From assembly GCA_030062745.1 (NCBI GenBank), contig CP099842.1, positions 27,148,307 through 27,212,306 of the forward strand: a DNA stretch of 64,000 nt, given 5' to 3'. The translations under genes and the position numbers were made by a program. Positions 37,561 to 49,700 of this stretch are shown here, in pieces (the stretch's first letter is position 1; each line of letters begins with the position of its first letter). The notes below the pieces were generated by a model. It did not search any database. It saw only the letters and a program-made list of their open reading frames with translations, and was not told where the DNA came from. Source of the DNA: Capitulum mitella (taxonomy: Eukaryota > Arthropoda > Thecostraca > Pollicipedomorpha > Pollicipedidae).

Positions 37561-38470
37561 GCTTCGCTCGCCGACTTGTTCTTGCAGGCCGCCGGTCGGC
37601 GCCCCTCACGTGACGCACCGCTGAACGCCAGAAGGCACATCCGACACCGGAAACGCCACAGACTCGGCGGCCAGACGGCCTGGCGCCGGGGTCACGTGGC
37701 CCCGCGGCCACCGAACGCTGGGCGTCACGTGACCTGTTCGTGCAAGCCGTGCCGGCCGGCCGTTTGTGACGTTGCTGAGGTGAGCTGGGTCGGCGGGAGG
37801 TGGGAGGGGAGCTGAATCCGCCAGGAGGGAGGGGCTACAGGTCAGGTGGTGCTCGGCAGCGTCACTCGCGTGTGAGGGCCTGCGGGTACTCGAGCGCCGA
37901 TGCAATGGCCGCGTGCGGCGGCGCCCGTTATGAGCGGTGCCCGGTCTGGAGGCTCGTGCTGGCGACACGTCCATGGCGATGGCGTCCATAGACTTGCACG
38001 CTGGGAAGCATGCTGTGAGGAAGATTGTTTGATATTTATTGACGAATCGCATTTCTGTTGTTGCACAGGTCTCCAATGCACGGCATAGCTCACACTACGT
38101 GATTCCATCCTCACTTCTTCACGTGGCCTATGCTGAGCCATCGCATGTGTTCCCAGCTGGACATCTCAACGTGCCGAACGGAACCATCGCACGTCATAGC
38201 TTGATTTCTTCACGTGGCCGCACTGGGCCGACCCACCCTGACTTCTTCAGGCGGCTCACACGGAGCCATTGCACGTGACCGCTGTCTAACTCTGCACGCA
38301 GTGGCCTATGCAACGGTAGGGCTCTGGGCTGTGGTGGAGGCAGGTGTCCCCGTCGGAAGATGAAAACGTTGCTATGGCTTTGCCAGTGCTGTTCACTGTC
38401 CAGTGCGATTCACTGCCTGGTTATGATGGACCTAATGCTGCTCACGTGCAGAAGAGTCAAGTGGGACGAC
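37561..38470. promoter_or_regulatory. CpG-rich E-box cluster (seven CACGTG sites)
   Basis: CACGTG at 37,607, 37,693, 37,726, 38,120, 38,211, 38,272 and 38,443; two of these are TCACGTGA octamers. Chance would give about 0.2 in this length. Part of 38,110-38,280 is a degenerate repeat of CTTCTTCACGTGGCC units. No transcript was recognised; a 156-codon minus frame (38,076-37,606) has no known domain. Confidence 0.45.
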
Positions 38471-38485
38471 TTGCTGATCGTTACC

Positions 38486-38603
38486 CAGCATTGAACCTAT
38501 CAGCACGGTCTCTCGCAAACGTGAAAAGCAAATGTCTCGTTAAGCAGCACTGAATCTATGAACATGGTGCCTCACAAACGTAAAAAGCAAATGTCTCGCT
38601 GAA
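38486..38603 (+). repeat. 59-bp tandem duplication
   Basis: Two units, 38,486-38,544 and 38,545-38,603, share CAGCA(T/C)TGAA, CTCGCAAACGT-like and AAAAGCAAATGTCTCG words. A further shorter duplication (TCAGTATCGAAGTTTTGTG-like) follows at about 38,645-38,735. Confidence 0.7.
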
Positions 38604-38858
38604 AATGCAAAAGATTTATGAATCGGATATGAAAAACACCTGTATCAGTGTCTTTTTTCAGCATCAAGGTTTTGTGCAAATCGAATATCTGTACCAGACT
38701 CTTTCAGTATCGAAGTTTTGTGTAAATCTGAGTTGACGTCCAACGGGCGAAAATGCTCTTTACGCCGTCCTAATCTCTTGACTGGCACGATCTTTTGACG
38801 GGCCGTCCATCTGATCAAATAACGCCGTCCCAGTCACGCAATGAGCTGAGCGGATATA

Positions 38859-40031
38859 TTAAACCCGCCCCCGACGGGGGGTGGTTGACTGCCTCCTCCT
38901 GAGATTTTTCCCAGACATTGGGAGAGAACGAACAAACGCAGCGCCACGCAACTTTGTTTACCTTTTGCTTGGTCATTTTTTCACCTTATGTCAAAGCTTT
39001 GGCCTCAAGTCAAGTCAGTTGTCTGACCTAGGTCAGGCTAAGTAGGCCTATACCTAAAAAAATTTAGCGCCCTGTAACTTTTTCAGAAAACATGATATCG
39101 ACAATCAAAATTTCAGGGTTTCGGAATTTTCCGGATCAATGACCTAGGATTAATCCCATTTTCAAGACATGTCGTTTTCTTGGGGGGGGGAATTTCAAGG
39201 ATCCTTTTTGATAACATTTTTAGTGTGAGGTGATGCAGACACCCCTTTTCTGTCGATGTACAAAGTATCAATGACTTCCAGTCATTGACCTGAGGTCAGG
39301 TCACTCGTCAAAATCGGAGATGAATTACTCAAAACGGGTAGAAAAGGGTAGATGTACTGGCTCGTACATTGGCGAGTAATACCAAGAGGTTCAAAGAGTT
39401 TGAAAAATTTACATATTTTGGTAGTAAACAGACTCTTGCGAATAAACCTCCACTAATTGTGTAGACGGATAACTGCGGAATTTTTCCAAACTTTAAACAT
39501 GAGAAACCACCAGAAGAAACACTAAGATTAAGAATTCAGAAATGTCGCATGGAAAGGCCCATGATCATGAGAGAAAAGATACGCTAAAATAAGCTTCCGT
39601 TGACTTCATACCGCGTTCGGCTGCGGCGCCCGCCGGTAGTAGGTGCAAAAATCGCCGTGTCTTTAATTCAACGTTTCGATGTGCATATATTTAAAGAAAT
39701 GACAGAAACTGCACGTACATCAGCATCTGCGGATTTTTCCTGTTCATTGGTGCTTTTACCTAGATTTTATTACTCACAGCTTTTCAGATCCAGGCCGCTT
39801 CTCGGTTCTATGCAGTCGGCTGTGAGAAAACAATAGGTAGGTCGTAAATGGCTTACATATTACCCAAACCTAAAATGAAGCCAGTTTCAAGTTCTCGCTT
39901 GTCACGAGCTCTCCAACGGTGCGCCTATTTTTTCATCGTGCGGCCAACCATTAGTTAGTTAGAGGGGGGCGGTCAACACCCCCCCGCAGTCGAGCGTGAT
40001 CGGCGCCGACTGCCAGTTCGGCGCGGGTTAA
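38859..40031 (-). mobile_element. TTAA-flanked piggyBac-type MITE, copy B (inverted relative to copy A)
   Basis: TTAA at 38,859 and 40,028 flank an element whose reverse complement aligns along nearly its whole length with 24,357-25,497. Landmarks include the terminus GCAGTCGGCGCCGA(T/C)CACG, CGAAACGTTGA(A/C)TTAAAGACACGGC, the 12-bp palindrome TGACCTAGGTCA and GGTATTACTCGC. Substitutions and indels are numerous, so the copies are old. No transposase was seen. Confidence 0.8.
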
Positions 40032-40047
40032 GCCCAGTTTGTGCCAA

Positions 40048-40195
40048 GTTGTCTTTTCCAGATTTTATTATCACATTTAGATCCGGGTTGCTTCTTGGTT
40101 TTGCATTTGGCTGTGAGAAAAAAAAGGGAGGGGGAAAATGGTTTATATATTACCCAAACCTAAAATGAAGCCAGTTTGAAGTTTCTCGAGCTCCC
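40048..40195 (-). mobile_element. Truncated third copy of the same MITE
   Basis: Matches an internal segment of copy B (about 39,740-39,915) in the same orientation, including GGCTGTGAGAAAA and ATTACCCAAACCTAAAATGA. It starts about 17 bp after copy B ends and stops before the (CT)n tract. It may be a partial tandem duplication, or an older copy that B inserted into. Confidence 0.7.
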
Positions 40196-40229
40196 ACTTT
40201 TTTGTGGAAAGATTAACAAAATCGTCATT

Positions 40230-40364
40230 CAATGCCTCCCTCTCTCTCTCTTTCTGTCTTTATCTCTCTCTCTCTCTTTCTGTCTTTATCTCTCTCTTTC
40301 TCCCTCTGTCTACCTATCTATCTATCTCTCTACCTTTATCTCTCTCCCTCCCTCCCCTTCTCTC

Positions 40365-40423
<59 letters not shown>

Positions 40424-40450
40424 CTCTCTCGCTCTCTTTCTTTCTCTCGT
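40230..40450. repeat. (CT)n microsatellite
   Basis: Long CT-rich tract with TTTCTGTCTTTAT and TATCTATC interruptions, longest uninterrupted part about 40,370-40,420. All Ser/Leu/Arg/Glu frames here are artefacts. Confidence 0.95.
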
Positions 40451-42060
40451 TTTGTGATGTTTCAGGGTTCTTCAAGCCTGCTACTGTGAAGTGAATATAA
40501 CACGTTACCCGAGAGCTGCTCTCTCTAGCTGCCTGGCTCCTGCGGTGAAGTCTACGCACAGCACGAAGGAATGCAGTAGCAAGGACCAATTTCTGCAGCC
40601 TTTCGAAGGAATTTTGAACGACACGCGGAACAGTCGAAGCGTGTGGAAAAATAGGCCGTATACCATGACTAAGCGCACGTTTAATTCGCACGTTGTAATC
40701 TGTCATGGGCGGTGCACACAGCTGCGGGCGGATCTTAATGTGTTGTTATCAGGATCACGAGCTCAATTACAGCGCAGGGCGCAACAAAGTGTTCGTGTTG
40801 ACGAAGCAGTATTTCGGGCACGAGCTAGGCGTCAGCCGCCACACCTGAAGGGGCGTCACCAGTGGCGTCATGTTCGCACATCACTTTGTCACCAGGGGAT
40901 GAGACCGGCAGATGCCGAGGTGTCTCTTCACCGTTACCATCACGATGGCTTCTGACACGCGCTTTTTTGTAGTGAATACCCTTGTTTTGTCGCATGTTTT
41001 TATTGCTCGGTATTGCTTTTAATAAAATTAGGAAAATCGAAAGTGAAATCAAAGTTTATACCTGCTTTGTTCCTGTTCGTAACCTTAGGCGATTAATTAT
41101 AGTTGGTCAGTGTTACTGGCAACGTTCGTGTTATTACGACACTGCATCTCGTCATACCGGAGCCTCCAATATGCCGAAGGATTTAACATGCGCCGTTAAA
41201 TTTGGATTGAGAGGATGCTAAATCAGCTCTGACTTTGGCGCAGTGTCGAACGCCAGGGGAACAATGGGATTACGATGCAATGAGTGATCTAGCAGTCCTT
41301 GCTTTCAGACCAAGGAGAAATTGCTTGGAATGAAAGGCAAAAGGTGATAAGAAGGCAGCGTGTACTCAGGTAATTCCCTAGACCGCATTAATGCTTCTAC
41401 AAGGACATGGGGGGGGGGGGTAATTTGGCATGTCTGCGGGAAAGTTTCAGAGTGTGCTTTATTGCACCATCCTATCAGGGGTACGTAAATCAGGCTGGTG
41501 GGAACGTGCCTGACGCTTTTCCGTTCCACAGTCGTTTTAATCGATCATTGTGTGAACGGACTACATTTATCCTTCGGCTGTTTCCGTCAGAGAATGACTG
41601 ACATGAAATGCTTTGTTTGATCTCTTCTGTAGTCGTAGCACTTGTACTTCCTGCGGTGTCGAAGCTAAAATCACCAGCAAACACGAATATCCTGTACACC
41701 TTGATTACGGTAAAGGGCTTCCCCTCGGAATCAATATCATTTTCCTGAATGATGCAACCAGAACTAGATTTTACAAAAACCGGTCCCACCACCTCTACGC
41801 TACGTTCATTATCATGTTCGCTAGCCTTTCTCCGTCTACTGTCAGGCTCCCTTCCGGAACGTTTGAGGAAGAGGGGAATACCGAGGGATTTGCCGGGCAC
41901 GGACTTATTTCTTCTGCGAAGGCCACAGACGTGCTGGTCAGTTGCCAGCCCTCGATTCTGGACCACGGAAGAGCAGCAACGGAAGCCAGACTCGTCTGCA
42001 GCCTGTCAGAGAGTCGCCTGCTGGCTTTAGCCTTCGCTGCTTCGTTTCAGGGCTCAGGTG
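40451..42060. other. No gene recognised
   Basis: Moderate GC. Overlapping 150-codon frames on both strands (plus 40,491-40,955, plus 41,613-42,092, minus 41,966-41,490) show no recognised domain. A G12 tract lies at 41,409. Confidence 0.45.
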
Positions 42061-42479
42061 CTTTGCACATGCACGGGCTTCAGCCTCCATGAGCCCCGAC
42101 CACACTGTTCCCCGATGCGAAACGACATAATCCCGCATTCAGCAGCGAACAGCACGACGGGCTCCTCCTGTTCCCGTCCCGTTCCGCCGCGTCCCAGAAA
42201 TGATTTCTGGGTCTGGGCGCCGGGTTCACCCCGTCCATCGCGTCTGATTTCCAGCTGATGGTAGGGGGCGAGAGGGCGGCACGTCCCTAATCATCGGACA
42301 AAGGTCCGGCCCGGGCGTTTTGTTTACCCGCGTCACAAATGAGGGCCACGCCCCACCCTCTTCCCCGCCCTGGCCGGTCAGGAGGGCCGCCACCCCGCCC
42401 CGTCCATCCCCGTGGCTAATGATTGGTTCGGGCCGCCCTCCCGGGGGGGGGGGAGTCCGGAGATGCGGTGGCCAATGCG

Positions 42480-42975
42480 AACGGGACTGATGACGTGAAC
42501 GGTGACTGATGACCGTGCGCCTGCCGATGACATGAGTGGCAACTGATGGTATGTTCGTCCTTTGATGACATGGGCGGTTACTGATGACAGGGACGGCAGC
42601 TGATGACATGAGCAGCGACTGATGACTGAACTTTCTGTGATGGTATGAGCGGCGACGGATGACGGAGCGTCTTATGATGACATGAGCGGCGACTGATGAC
42701 TGAGCGTCCGCTGAGGGGTGACTGACGACTCGCCGTCCGCTGATACCATGAACGTCCACTGATACCGAACGCTTGCTAATGACAGAAACATCCACTGATG
42801 ACATGAACCAAGATTGACGACTGAGCATCCGCTGATGACATGAGCGATGGCTGACGACTGAGCGTCCGCTGATGACGTGAGCGGCAACTGACGACTGGGC
42901 GTCCGCTGATGATATGTGCGATGACTGACGACTGAGCGTCCGCTGAGGACACGGGCAGCCGCTGATGAAATAAGC
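42480..42975. repeat. 37-bp minisatellite (CTGATGACATGAGCG... units)
   Basis: At least four near-perfect 37-bp units at about 42,795-42,945, each CTGATGACATGAGCG, then a variable core, CTGACGACTGAGCGTCCG; more decayed units extend left to about 42,480. The period is not a multiple of three, so open frames on the minus strand do not encode a repeat protein. Units contain TGATGA and CTGA, which resemble snoRNA boxes C and D by chance or otherwise. Confidence 0.85.
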
Positions 42976-44140
42976 GGCCGCCGGCGACGCGTCTGCCCGC
43001 TGACCCGACAGCGGGTCCGTCGGCCTGCGGCGGCGCTTCCGTCCGTGACGTCACCCGGCGCCGGCGGATGTGAGGCCGAACGCAGGGCCTCCGTCACGGC
43101 GTTTACTGCGTAAAACCCTCAGCGTCGCGGAGAGCGGAGCCCCTTGACGTTGGCGCCTGCTCCCCGGCCGTTCGTCGGTTAGTAGAGGTCAACGCGGCCC
43201 ACGCGAAACGTTGTACGTCCTTTGGTGGGAGTGAATCAAAAGATGTTCTAAAAAACTATTTACAGATGTTACAAGATACGTTAAATGGGCCATTAGCCGT
43301 TGCGGCATCGGATAGCCTGCATGCATTAACCCAAAAATCCAGCCAAATATCGTTTGTCTTTATTGAGTAATGAAGCGTAATATCAATCGCGGTCGCGATT
43401 TTTCCATACGTCTCAACTCTAATCCGTCGCAAATGCCTAAATATCCCAGCCCAAGAAATAGCCCAAGAGCCTGATGTGGTGCTCTCTGAAATAAAAACAA
43501 TAAAAGAAAAAACGGAAACGCCAGTGGGGTTTTGCCGTCGCTTCGAACTTCCATCGTAGATTCATACGCAAGATTCGTAAGGGTTCATTCATATGAGAGA
43601 AGGCTTACCAAGAGAGGGCCAAAAATACACCAGGATGTAGTGGCTTAAATCTCGTGGCACTCCGGGCCCCCTCTACCTTTTCTTGTCGTTTTTTTTAAGC
43701 ATACACCGCTTGCAATGCTCCCTTGTCTTCATAAATCCTCAAAGAAGCATTTATCAAGGGCAGAAGCAACTTAGCACAATCAAAACTTGCAGTGAACTTC
43801 TTTTGGTTGCCAGGTCAACTGATCGACCTGAAATGCATGAATCACCAGTGGAGGCAAGATACGTTTATGTTTCGGCGAAGCGACGCAGCGTCAGCCGCGT
43901 CCTGTCGGCGCGAGCGCGAGCGCGTGCGCTGGCCGTCCAGATTTCAACTGACGGCGATTTTTCAACAACGCGCTGGCAAACATTAGCTGGATCGAGGTCG
44001 CAGCTAAATTTTGCAGTGACGGCATGTATATATCAACGTGCTGGTTGGAAGACCTGCAACATCGCCTGCGTATGTTTTTGCGTTTTTTTCTTGTCTGATT
44101 CACGCCTGGAATGTTTTCTCTGCCGCTGGGCGGCAGAATG
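42976..44140. other. GC-rich to about 43,190, then nothing recognised
   Basis: CRE palindrome GTGACGTCAC at 43,045-43,054 in the GC-rich part. Beyond that, AT-moderate DNA with short ORFs. Confidence 0.5.
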
Positions 44141-44212
44141 AACATTCAACATTCAACGACATTCAACAATTCAACAACATTCAATAACACAACAAACAAC
44201 AAGGCAATGAAC
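44140..44212 (+). repeat. (ACATTCAAC)n microsatellite
   Basis: ACATTCAAC and ACAAC words repeat with small changes over about 70 bp. Confidence 0.8.
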
Positions 44213-45060
44213 ACGGAAAAGACTCCCTTGGGTTTTGAGGGCCATACAGGTCGCCATACCTGTCTGAATTCAAGGCGTCTGAGATCAGGCTTCCACCGGA
44301 CAGCCCCGCAATGCCTGAGCCCGTGCTGGAAGGAATTCCAGTTGAAAAAGAGCAACCAGAGACTCGCCCAGGGCGGTTCGCACGAGAAGACGTCAGAGTG
44401 CCGGCGCCTAAGCGGAGCTGCGCCGCGCCAGGCGGCCCAGCGTGGCGGCAAACGGCGCGCGCTGAGCGTGCCGCGGTGGCGCCGGTCTCACACGCTTGTC
44501 CTTACGCAGCCGCCCAGTGCCCGGGATCCTCCGCTCCGACCATTACAGGGCCAGGGGGCCGTGGGGACCGGGCCGCCCTGCACCGCCCGGCGCACGCATA
44601 TCTTGCGATAATCACACATATTGCCGACGCTTGCAGCCGAGATCCTGCCCTGTGATGGCCGCGGACGAGTGATTAGAGCTGGTTGCTTGGGTATGACGGA
44701 CGGGTTCCTCCGCCAAAAGGAGCAGGTAGCAATTTAATCAGGCGTTTGTTTAAGCGTGCCCTTGAAGTTCGATAGCACGTAAAGCTGCTGGAAGTTCAAA
44801 GCGAAGATATTCATTTGAATTTGTGTGACAAGGGTGAGGGGAATCAGCGCGTAAAACGGTTGCGAGTAAGTGTCTTGCCGTTGCTCTGCTTCTCAAGGCG
44901 AAGAAGCACTTTCTGCAAACGTGTCCACTCGCACTGGCAGTGCAGTGCACGATTCATTCAAGTCAAACACAAAAACATTAGTGGTATGTCCTGTACGAGA
45001 CATTGGATGGCACCATGCATGCATCCAACAGTTTTCATTAGAGCTGAGAGTTTGGCTTTG
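44213..45060. other. No gene recognised; GC-rich patch at about 44,380-44,600
   Basis: Overlapping frames on both strands without a recognisable domain. Confidence 0.5.
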
Positions 45061-45870
45061 TAGGACTCGAACAGATTTGAATGGATTCAAATCTTGCGAG
45101 TCATCAAATCCTGAAAACGAGGATTCGAACACTGAAAATCAGGATTTCATTAAATCCTGAGACCCATCATTTAGATATGGAAATAAATGTATTGAAATAA
45201 ATGGGCTAAAATGTTCTGCAAAAAAATAAATGTAGCACGCAGACGTCGGCATTCCACCGGAATCAGTCACCTGTCATGCGTTTTGTTGCATTGTGTTAGT
45301 TATTGGCGGACCCAAATGTCGTGGTTATTGGTTTCACTTCGCCACCACCGAGGCGATTCGCACTGGTGGCAGATGTTTCGCTAGTTTGTTTCTATTGGAA
45401 CGGAAAGTAAAACAGCCTTTACTCGGCACGATTATTAGCCTATTGGTAGACCAGATATTTAGTTTGACAGATCAGATATTTAGTTTAGGCACAAACAAGC
45501 ATTTAGGAGAAAGGTCACGGTACTATGTTTACCCTATCATGTAGTTTCAACGTACCTCACCAAAGAATAAAACTTTGACATCTACACAGACTGGTACCAA
45601 TGACCAACCCCACGATACCAATGCCCTTTCCTTTTTGAGCCGAGCTGAAAATGCGCCACTGGCTAAAAGCGTTGAAAAAAATTCGGCCAGAAACCAAAGA
45701 GATTGGGTTTAAAAGTGGGAACGACACGACGTTGAAAATACGAGATTCCGATGCAAAAATTCGAATCTATTCGAATCCATTCTAATCTAGAATCCCAATC
45801 CGGATCCGAATCCGAGTCCATCCATCTCAAGATTCGAATCCGAAAAGGCATTGGAATCCTCAGCTCTAGT
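45061..45870. repeat. Degenerate GATTCGAATC-type simple repeat areas with a perfect hairpin
   Basis: At 45,065-45,165 and 45,735-45,860 the words GATTCGAA, GAATCC, ATCCTGA and TCCGAATCCGA recur. TCAGGATTT-CATT-AAATCCTGA at 45,139-45,160 is a perfect 9-bp hairpin. The DNA between holds no recognised gene. Confidence 0.6.
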
Positions 45871-46670
45871 TTGCATTCACGTTATGGTGTCACATTCACC
45901 CGATACGACATACACATTTGTGATAAAAAGCGTACGGCCTTCTGATAACAGTGTATATGAAACAACGATCTTTGCCATTGGGAACGTAGACGAAGGAACG
46001 GGCATGCTCTTCAACACGAATATTCCTCCAGAAGAACGGTTACGCTGCAAAACCGAAGGAGGACTGTCTACGTTTGGCTGTTTGATCGGTTCTTCTGCGC
46101 ACATAATCACAACGCTAGCTAGCACTAGTTGATTCATTTACACCGAAATGATTGAATCGAAGCCGTGCTCTGCAGCCGATGAAATGAACTGGCTTCTGAG
46201 CCGCTTCACAATCAATAGTCGACCACATGACCACCTGTCTCAGGGCTACTTTTTATCTGTCAGGAACCAGTGTAGGGGACAAAAAAGAGTTCACGTGCTC
46301 GACCATGAGACGCAGACCGATGTCATCCATTATGGACGCGAGGCCTTGAACATTTAGCATTTAGCAGAGTGCATCAAATGATTGTCCACGTTTTTTAGCT
46401 TCTGGTGTCAAGGCAAGGTAGTTTTAGGTGACTGTGAGTGCTGTGAAAGCTGGAAATCTTCTGCGGGGAAATCATCGAATGTTGCCCTGACACTTTCATG
46501 TTGTTGCCGGGATCCTGATTGTATGCAAGTTATCCTCTTTTTGCGTCGGATTCTAAGCTGGACAAGTGTGTGTTACGTCACCTGGACACCGCTTTGCTCC
46601 AGAGGGACGACCTTTCCGAGATGTCGCAATGGCCCGCCCAGGTCCAACGAGGGGCTGCATACAACACGGG
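45871..46670. other. No gene recognised
   Basis: A plus frame (45,851-46,132) and its opposite strand are both open for about 90 codons; no domain was recognised. Confidence 0.45.
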
Positions 46671-46681
46671 GATGACCTGCA

Positions 46682-46754
46682 TTCCATCAGGATCCTGGGC
46701 ACTCCATCGGGATCCTGGACATGTGCCAGGACCCATTGGGACCCTGGCACATGT
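46682..46754. repeat. GATCCTGG repeat ending in a perfect 12-bp hairpin
   Basis: CCATC(A/G)GGATCCTGG is duplicated, then ACATGTGCCAGG (46,719-46,730) pairs perfectly with CCTGGCACATGT (46,743-46,754) across a 12-nt loop. Confidence 0.8.
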
Positions 46755-49700
46755 CTGTTGGTTGCCCATATGTGGTACTGGGCATGACTGAAGACTTTTG
46801 AAAATCATTGAAGGGCTTCTGAATAAAGTTTCAGACCTTTCTTTCCAGGCCTAGCTATACGCCTGCCATAAAAGTGGCTAAACGTGGGGGTTTTATGGCC
46901 TTCAGACACCCCGAAGGATTACCAGCCATGGCACTGGAATATGGGCATGCAAGGAGATTTCCGGAAATTGTTGGAGTTTCTAACAGGGTTTTGAACCGCT
47001 TCCTTGTATTCGCCACCATAGGCTTCATACCAAAATCAGCATGTCAGTAGGTGTGATCAACCCGTAATTCAACGATCGCCTCAGGTCTATGGGTTCAACA
47101 ACAACAACGCTAGGGGCAACGTTTGGGTCTTGAAAATGGGTTAATCAAGTCAAAGATTTTTCCAGGGTTCCAACCATCCCCTGAAATGTTATAATGTTTT
47201 TTTTTCACTCTCTCAACGCCGTACATGACGTGCCGCCGCCGTCGTCTTAGGTGCGTAATTGGTGTTTACGGATTTCGGCAACGTAAACATTTGTAACATA
47301 AAGCTGGAGTTAACGTATCTTTTATTGGGCGTACCCACAAGTGACCAAGTAATGCGTCATATAAAGTCATTCCGCTATATGATGTTCTAAAAAATCTCAA
47401 ATTTGGCACACTGGAAAGCGCATCTGTGATGGCATTCCAATCCTTCTGTCAATTTACTTGCAACGTAATTCCATCTAACGTTTGACCAAACCAACTGCCT
47501 TGTGACTGGCTTATCGTAATCCAGAACGCACTGGTCTAATTTGCCTCAGGGCTGCATTGCTAGTGAGTCGTCCAAACCTCCTGTAATTCATGAGTTTCAC
47601 AAGACAAAAGCCATAGAACTAATTCGTTTTATACGTCGTCTTTGACAATGAGCTGTTGCCCGTTTCACTACAGTCTGTTATTCCGGATTATAAATGTATC
47701 TATTTGGGTGAATGTAATCTGCTATTGGCGCAAATATGTCAGTTTTTGACATGACAGACATCTAACCACATAAATCACCAACGCTTTAAATACCACTTCT
47801 TTTCAGCTGAAATAATTTCTTTATAGCTAATCATAGCAATCAACTACAGAGCGTACACATTTCAATAAGAAACTTGTTGCAAACTTAACACGTGGCCCAT
47901 TGCATTCAATGTGGGGCAAACAGACAGCCTAGTTGTTTGCAACAGAGTATTTGGTAAACGTTATGATTTTACGTTTCAAGGCTTAGCAGGGCTGCATCAT
48001 AACGCAGTTTCGTTATTTGGCTCGCCTTTTTTGCTGTTTCAAGTTTCGCACCTCTTCGGTTTCGGAAACGTTCATTACCTGCTTCATGTTCTTTTCTTAT
48101 CCCTCCCACTTTGCCCGATGTTTTAGTCATTTATTTATTAATTCATTTATTTCTCTGTTGCCATTGGTTTGTACCAAAGCATCGTTAATAATAAAGCTGC
48201 TGGTCGAACAGGCACGACCACTCCATAACCCACAAGTCCACCTGCAGAGGATTCCCCCATTCCGGAGTAACCGTCTGTGCTACCCGCCACGGAAGGCGGC
48301 GGCCGGCCGGCGCCGGCCGCACGGACATTCGTCACAATCAGACAAAGGCTGTGACTCAGAGGCACTCGGCCGGCCGCCGAGCAGTGGGCCGTGACAAGGC
48401 GTCAGGCTGCAGATAGCCCGCTCCGGTAACCCGCGCGGACTGCGGCAAGACGCGCAGACGAGCGAGCCCCAGTCGTCTTATTCTCCTGCACAGAGGGGCC
48501 TCGGCGATCAAACCAAAACGCAGGGCTGCGCTTGTCAGACATTGTTAAACAAGTTCGGCATTGTGAAATTAATTAATCTTCGTCTTGCAGTAATTGGCCT
48601 CCTCTTAGCCAAAACGTTTTCGTCTGCCTAGAACGAATAAACGTTAGTTCGAAAGGTAAACATGTTAACCATAACAGATGCACGTGCACACAAGCAATCG
48701 TGGAAAGATGTCCTTACCAGTGGTTTTGATTTTGCTCATGGCTCTCCATTGTTTCCGCATACGGCTAATCTTGCCAAAGCGGGGCCATTTTCCTTTTCTG
48801 AAACTGAAAAAGAAACCGGAAAGAGCAATGAAAAACAGCCCGCTTTATTGAACAAACCCAACTTTGCGTTTCATTGGCCTGTTGAATGTCGTAGTGTGTT
48901 CCACGGCAATATCCGTTACCACCATTTGTCCTTGTAGCCTACCTCTGAGCTCCTTTCTGATATCGATGGCCGTGGGTAGCAATCAGTTCTTGCCTGCAGA
49001 TGTCTCACGTAGGTGACGAGAGACGAGTTTGTAGTAAAACAGTAAAACATTATAAACTGGAAACACACAGCTGTCAGCACGGTAATGCCTATGAAGCAAA
49101 ACAGTAATCTGCAGATAGCGTTAAACGATCACCTTCATGATATTTGGCTTTCCGACCAATCATTTTACACATGTACTCAAAATCGTAACATTTCAAGCCA
49201 GTCACGCGTACATGGTACGTCTAGTACAACAGAGTCGCTTTATTACATGTCTACGCGACGATGTCATTGACCCACTACTCGCACTTTGTTCCGTTGCTTC
49301 AAACTCCCGAAACAAACGGCGCAGTGCGGAATTTCCGGTATCCCCTTATTACGCCAACTATGCGAATTTGGATGAAAAATGCCATCAGCGTCACATAAGA
49401 CCATGCCAATATGCCTGCCATCAGACGTTTTGGTTTACCTTTTGTTTCAGCGTTGCAGTTTACTTTATATACGATAAAGATAGAGCCAGCGCTTTAGTTT
49501 ATCTTTATCGAAAGTCCATTAGAGGTTAATGTAGACCGCTCATGATCCCACAAGAGTTCATCATGGGTCAGATTTATATCACTGCGATTTTCAAATATCA
49601 TGCGTTGATTTACGCCGTAAGAAGCAAGTCGTGACAATCGTTTGATCATTTGCTGGTAAAGACATGAGTATTTGGAGGCATTTAATGAAGTTTTATGATG

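Noticed and set aside
40176-40706. Poly-Ser/Leu and poly-Arg/Glu frames
   Set aside because: Artefacts of the (CT)n microsatellite.
42226-43097. Ser/His/Arg-rich repeat ORFs on the minus strand
   Set aside because: They are readings of a 37-bp DNA minisatellite in different frames; the period is not divisible by three.
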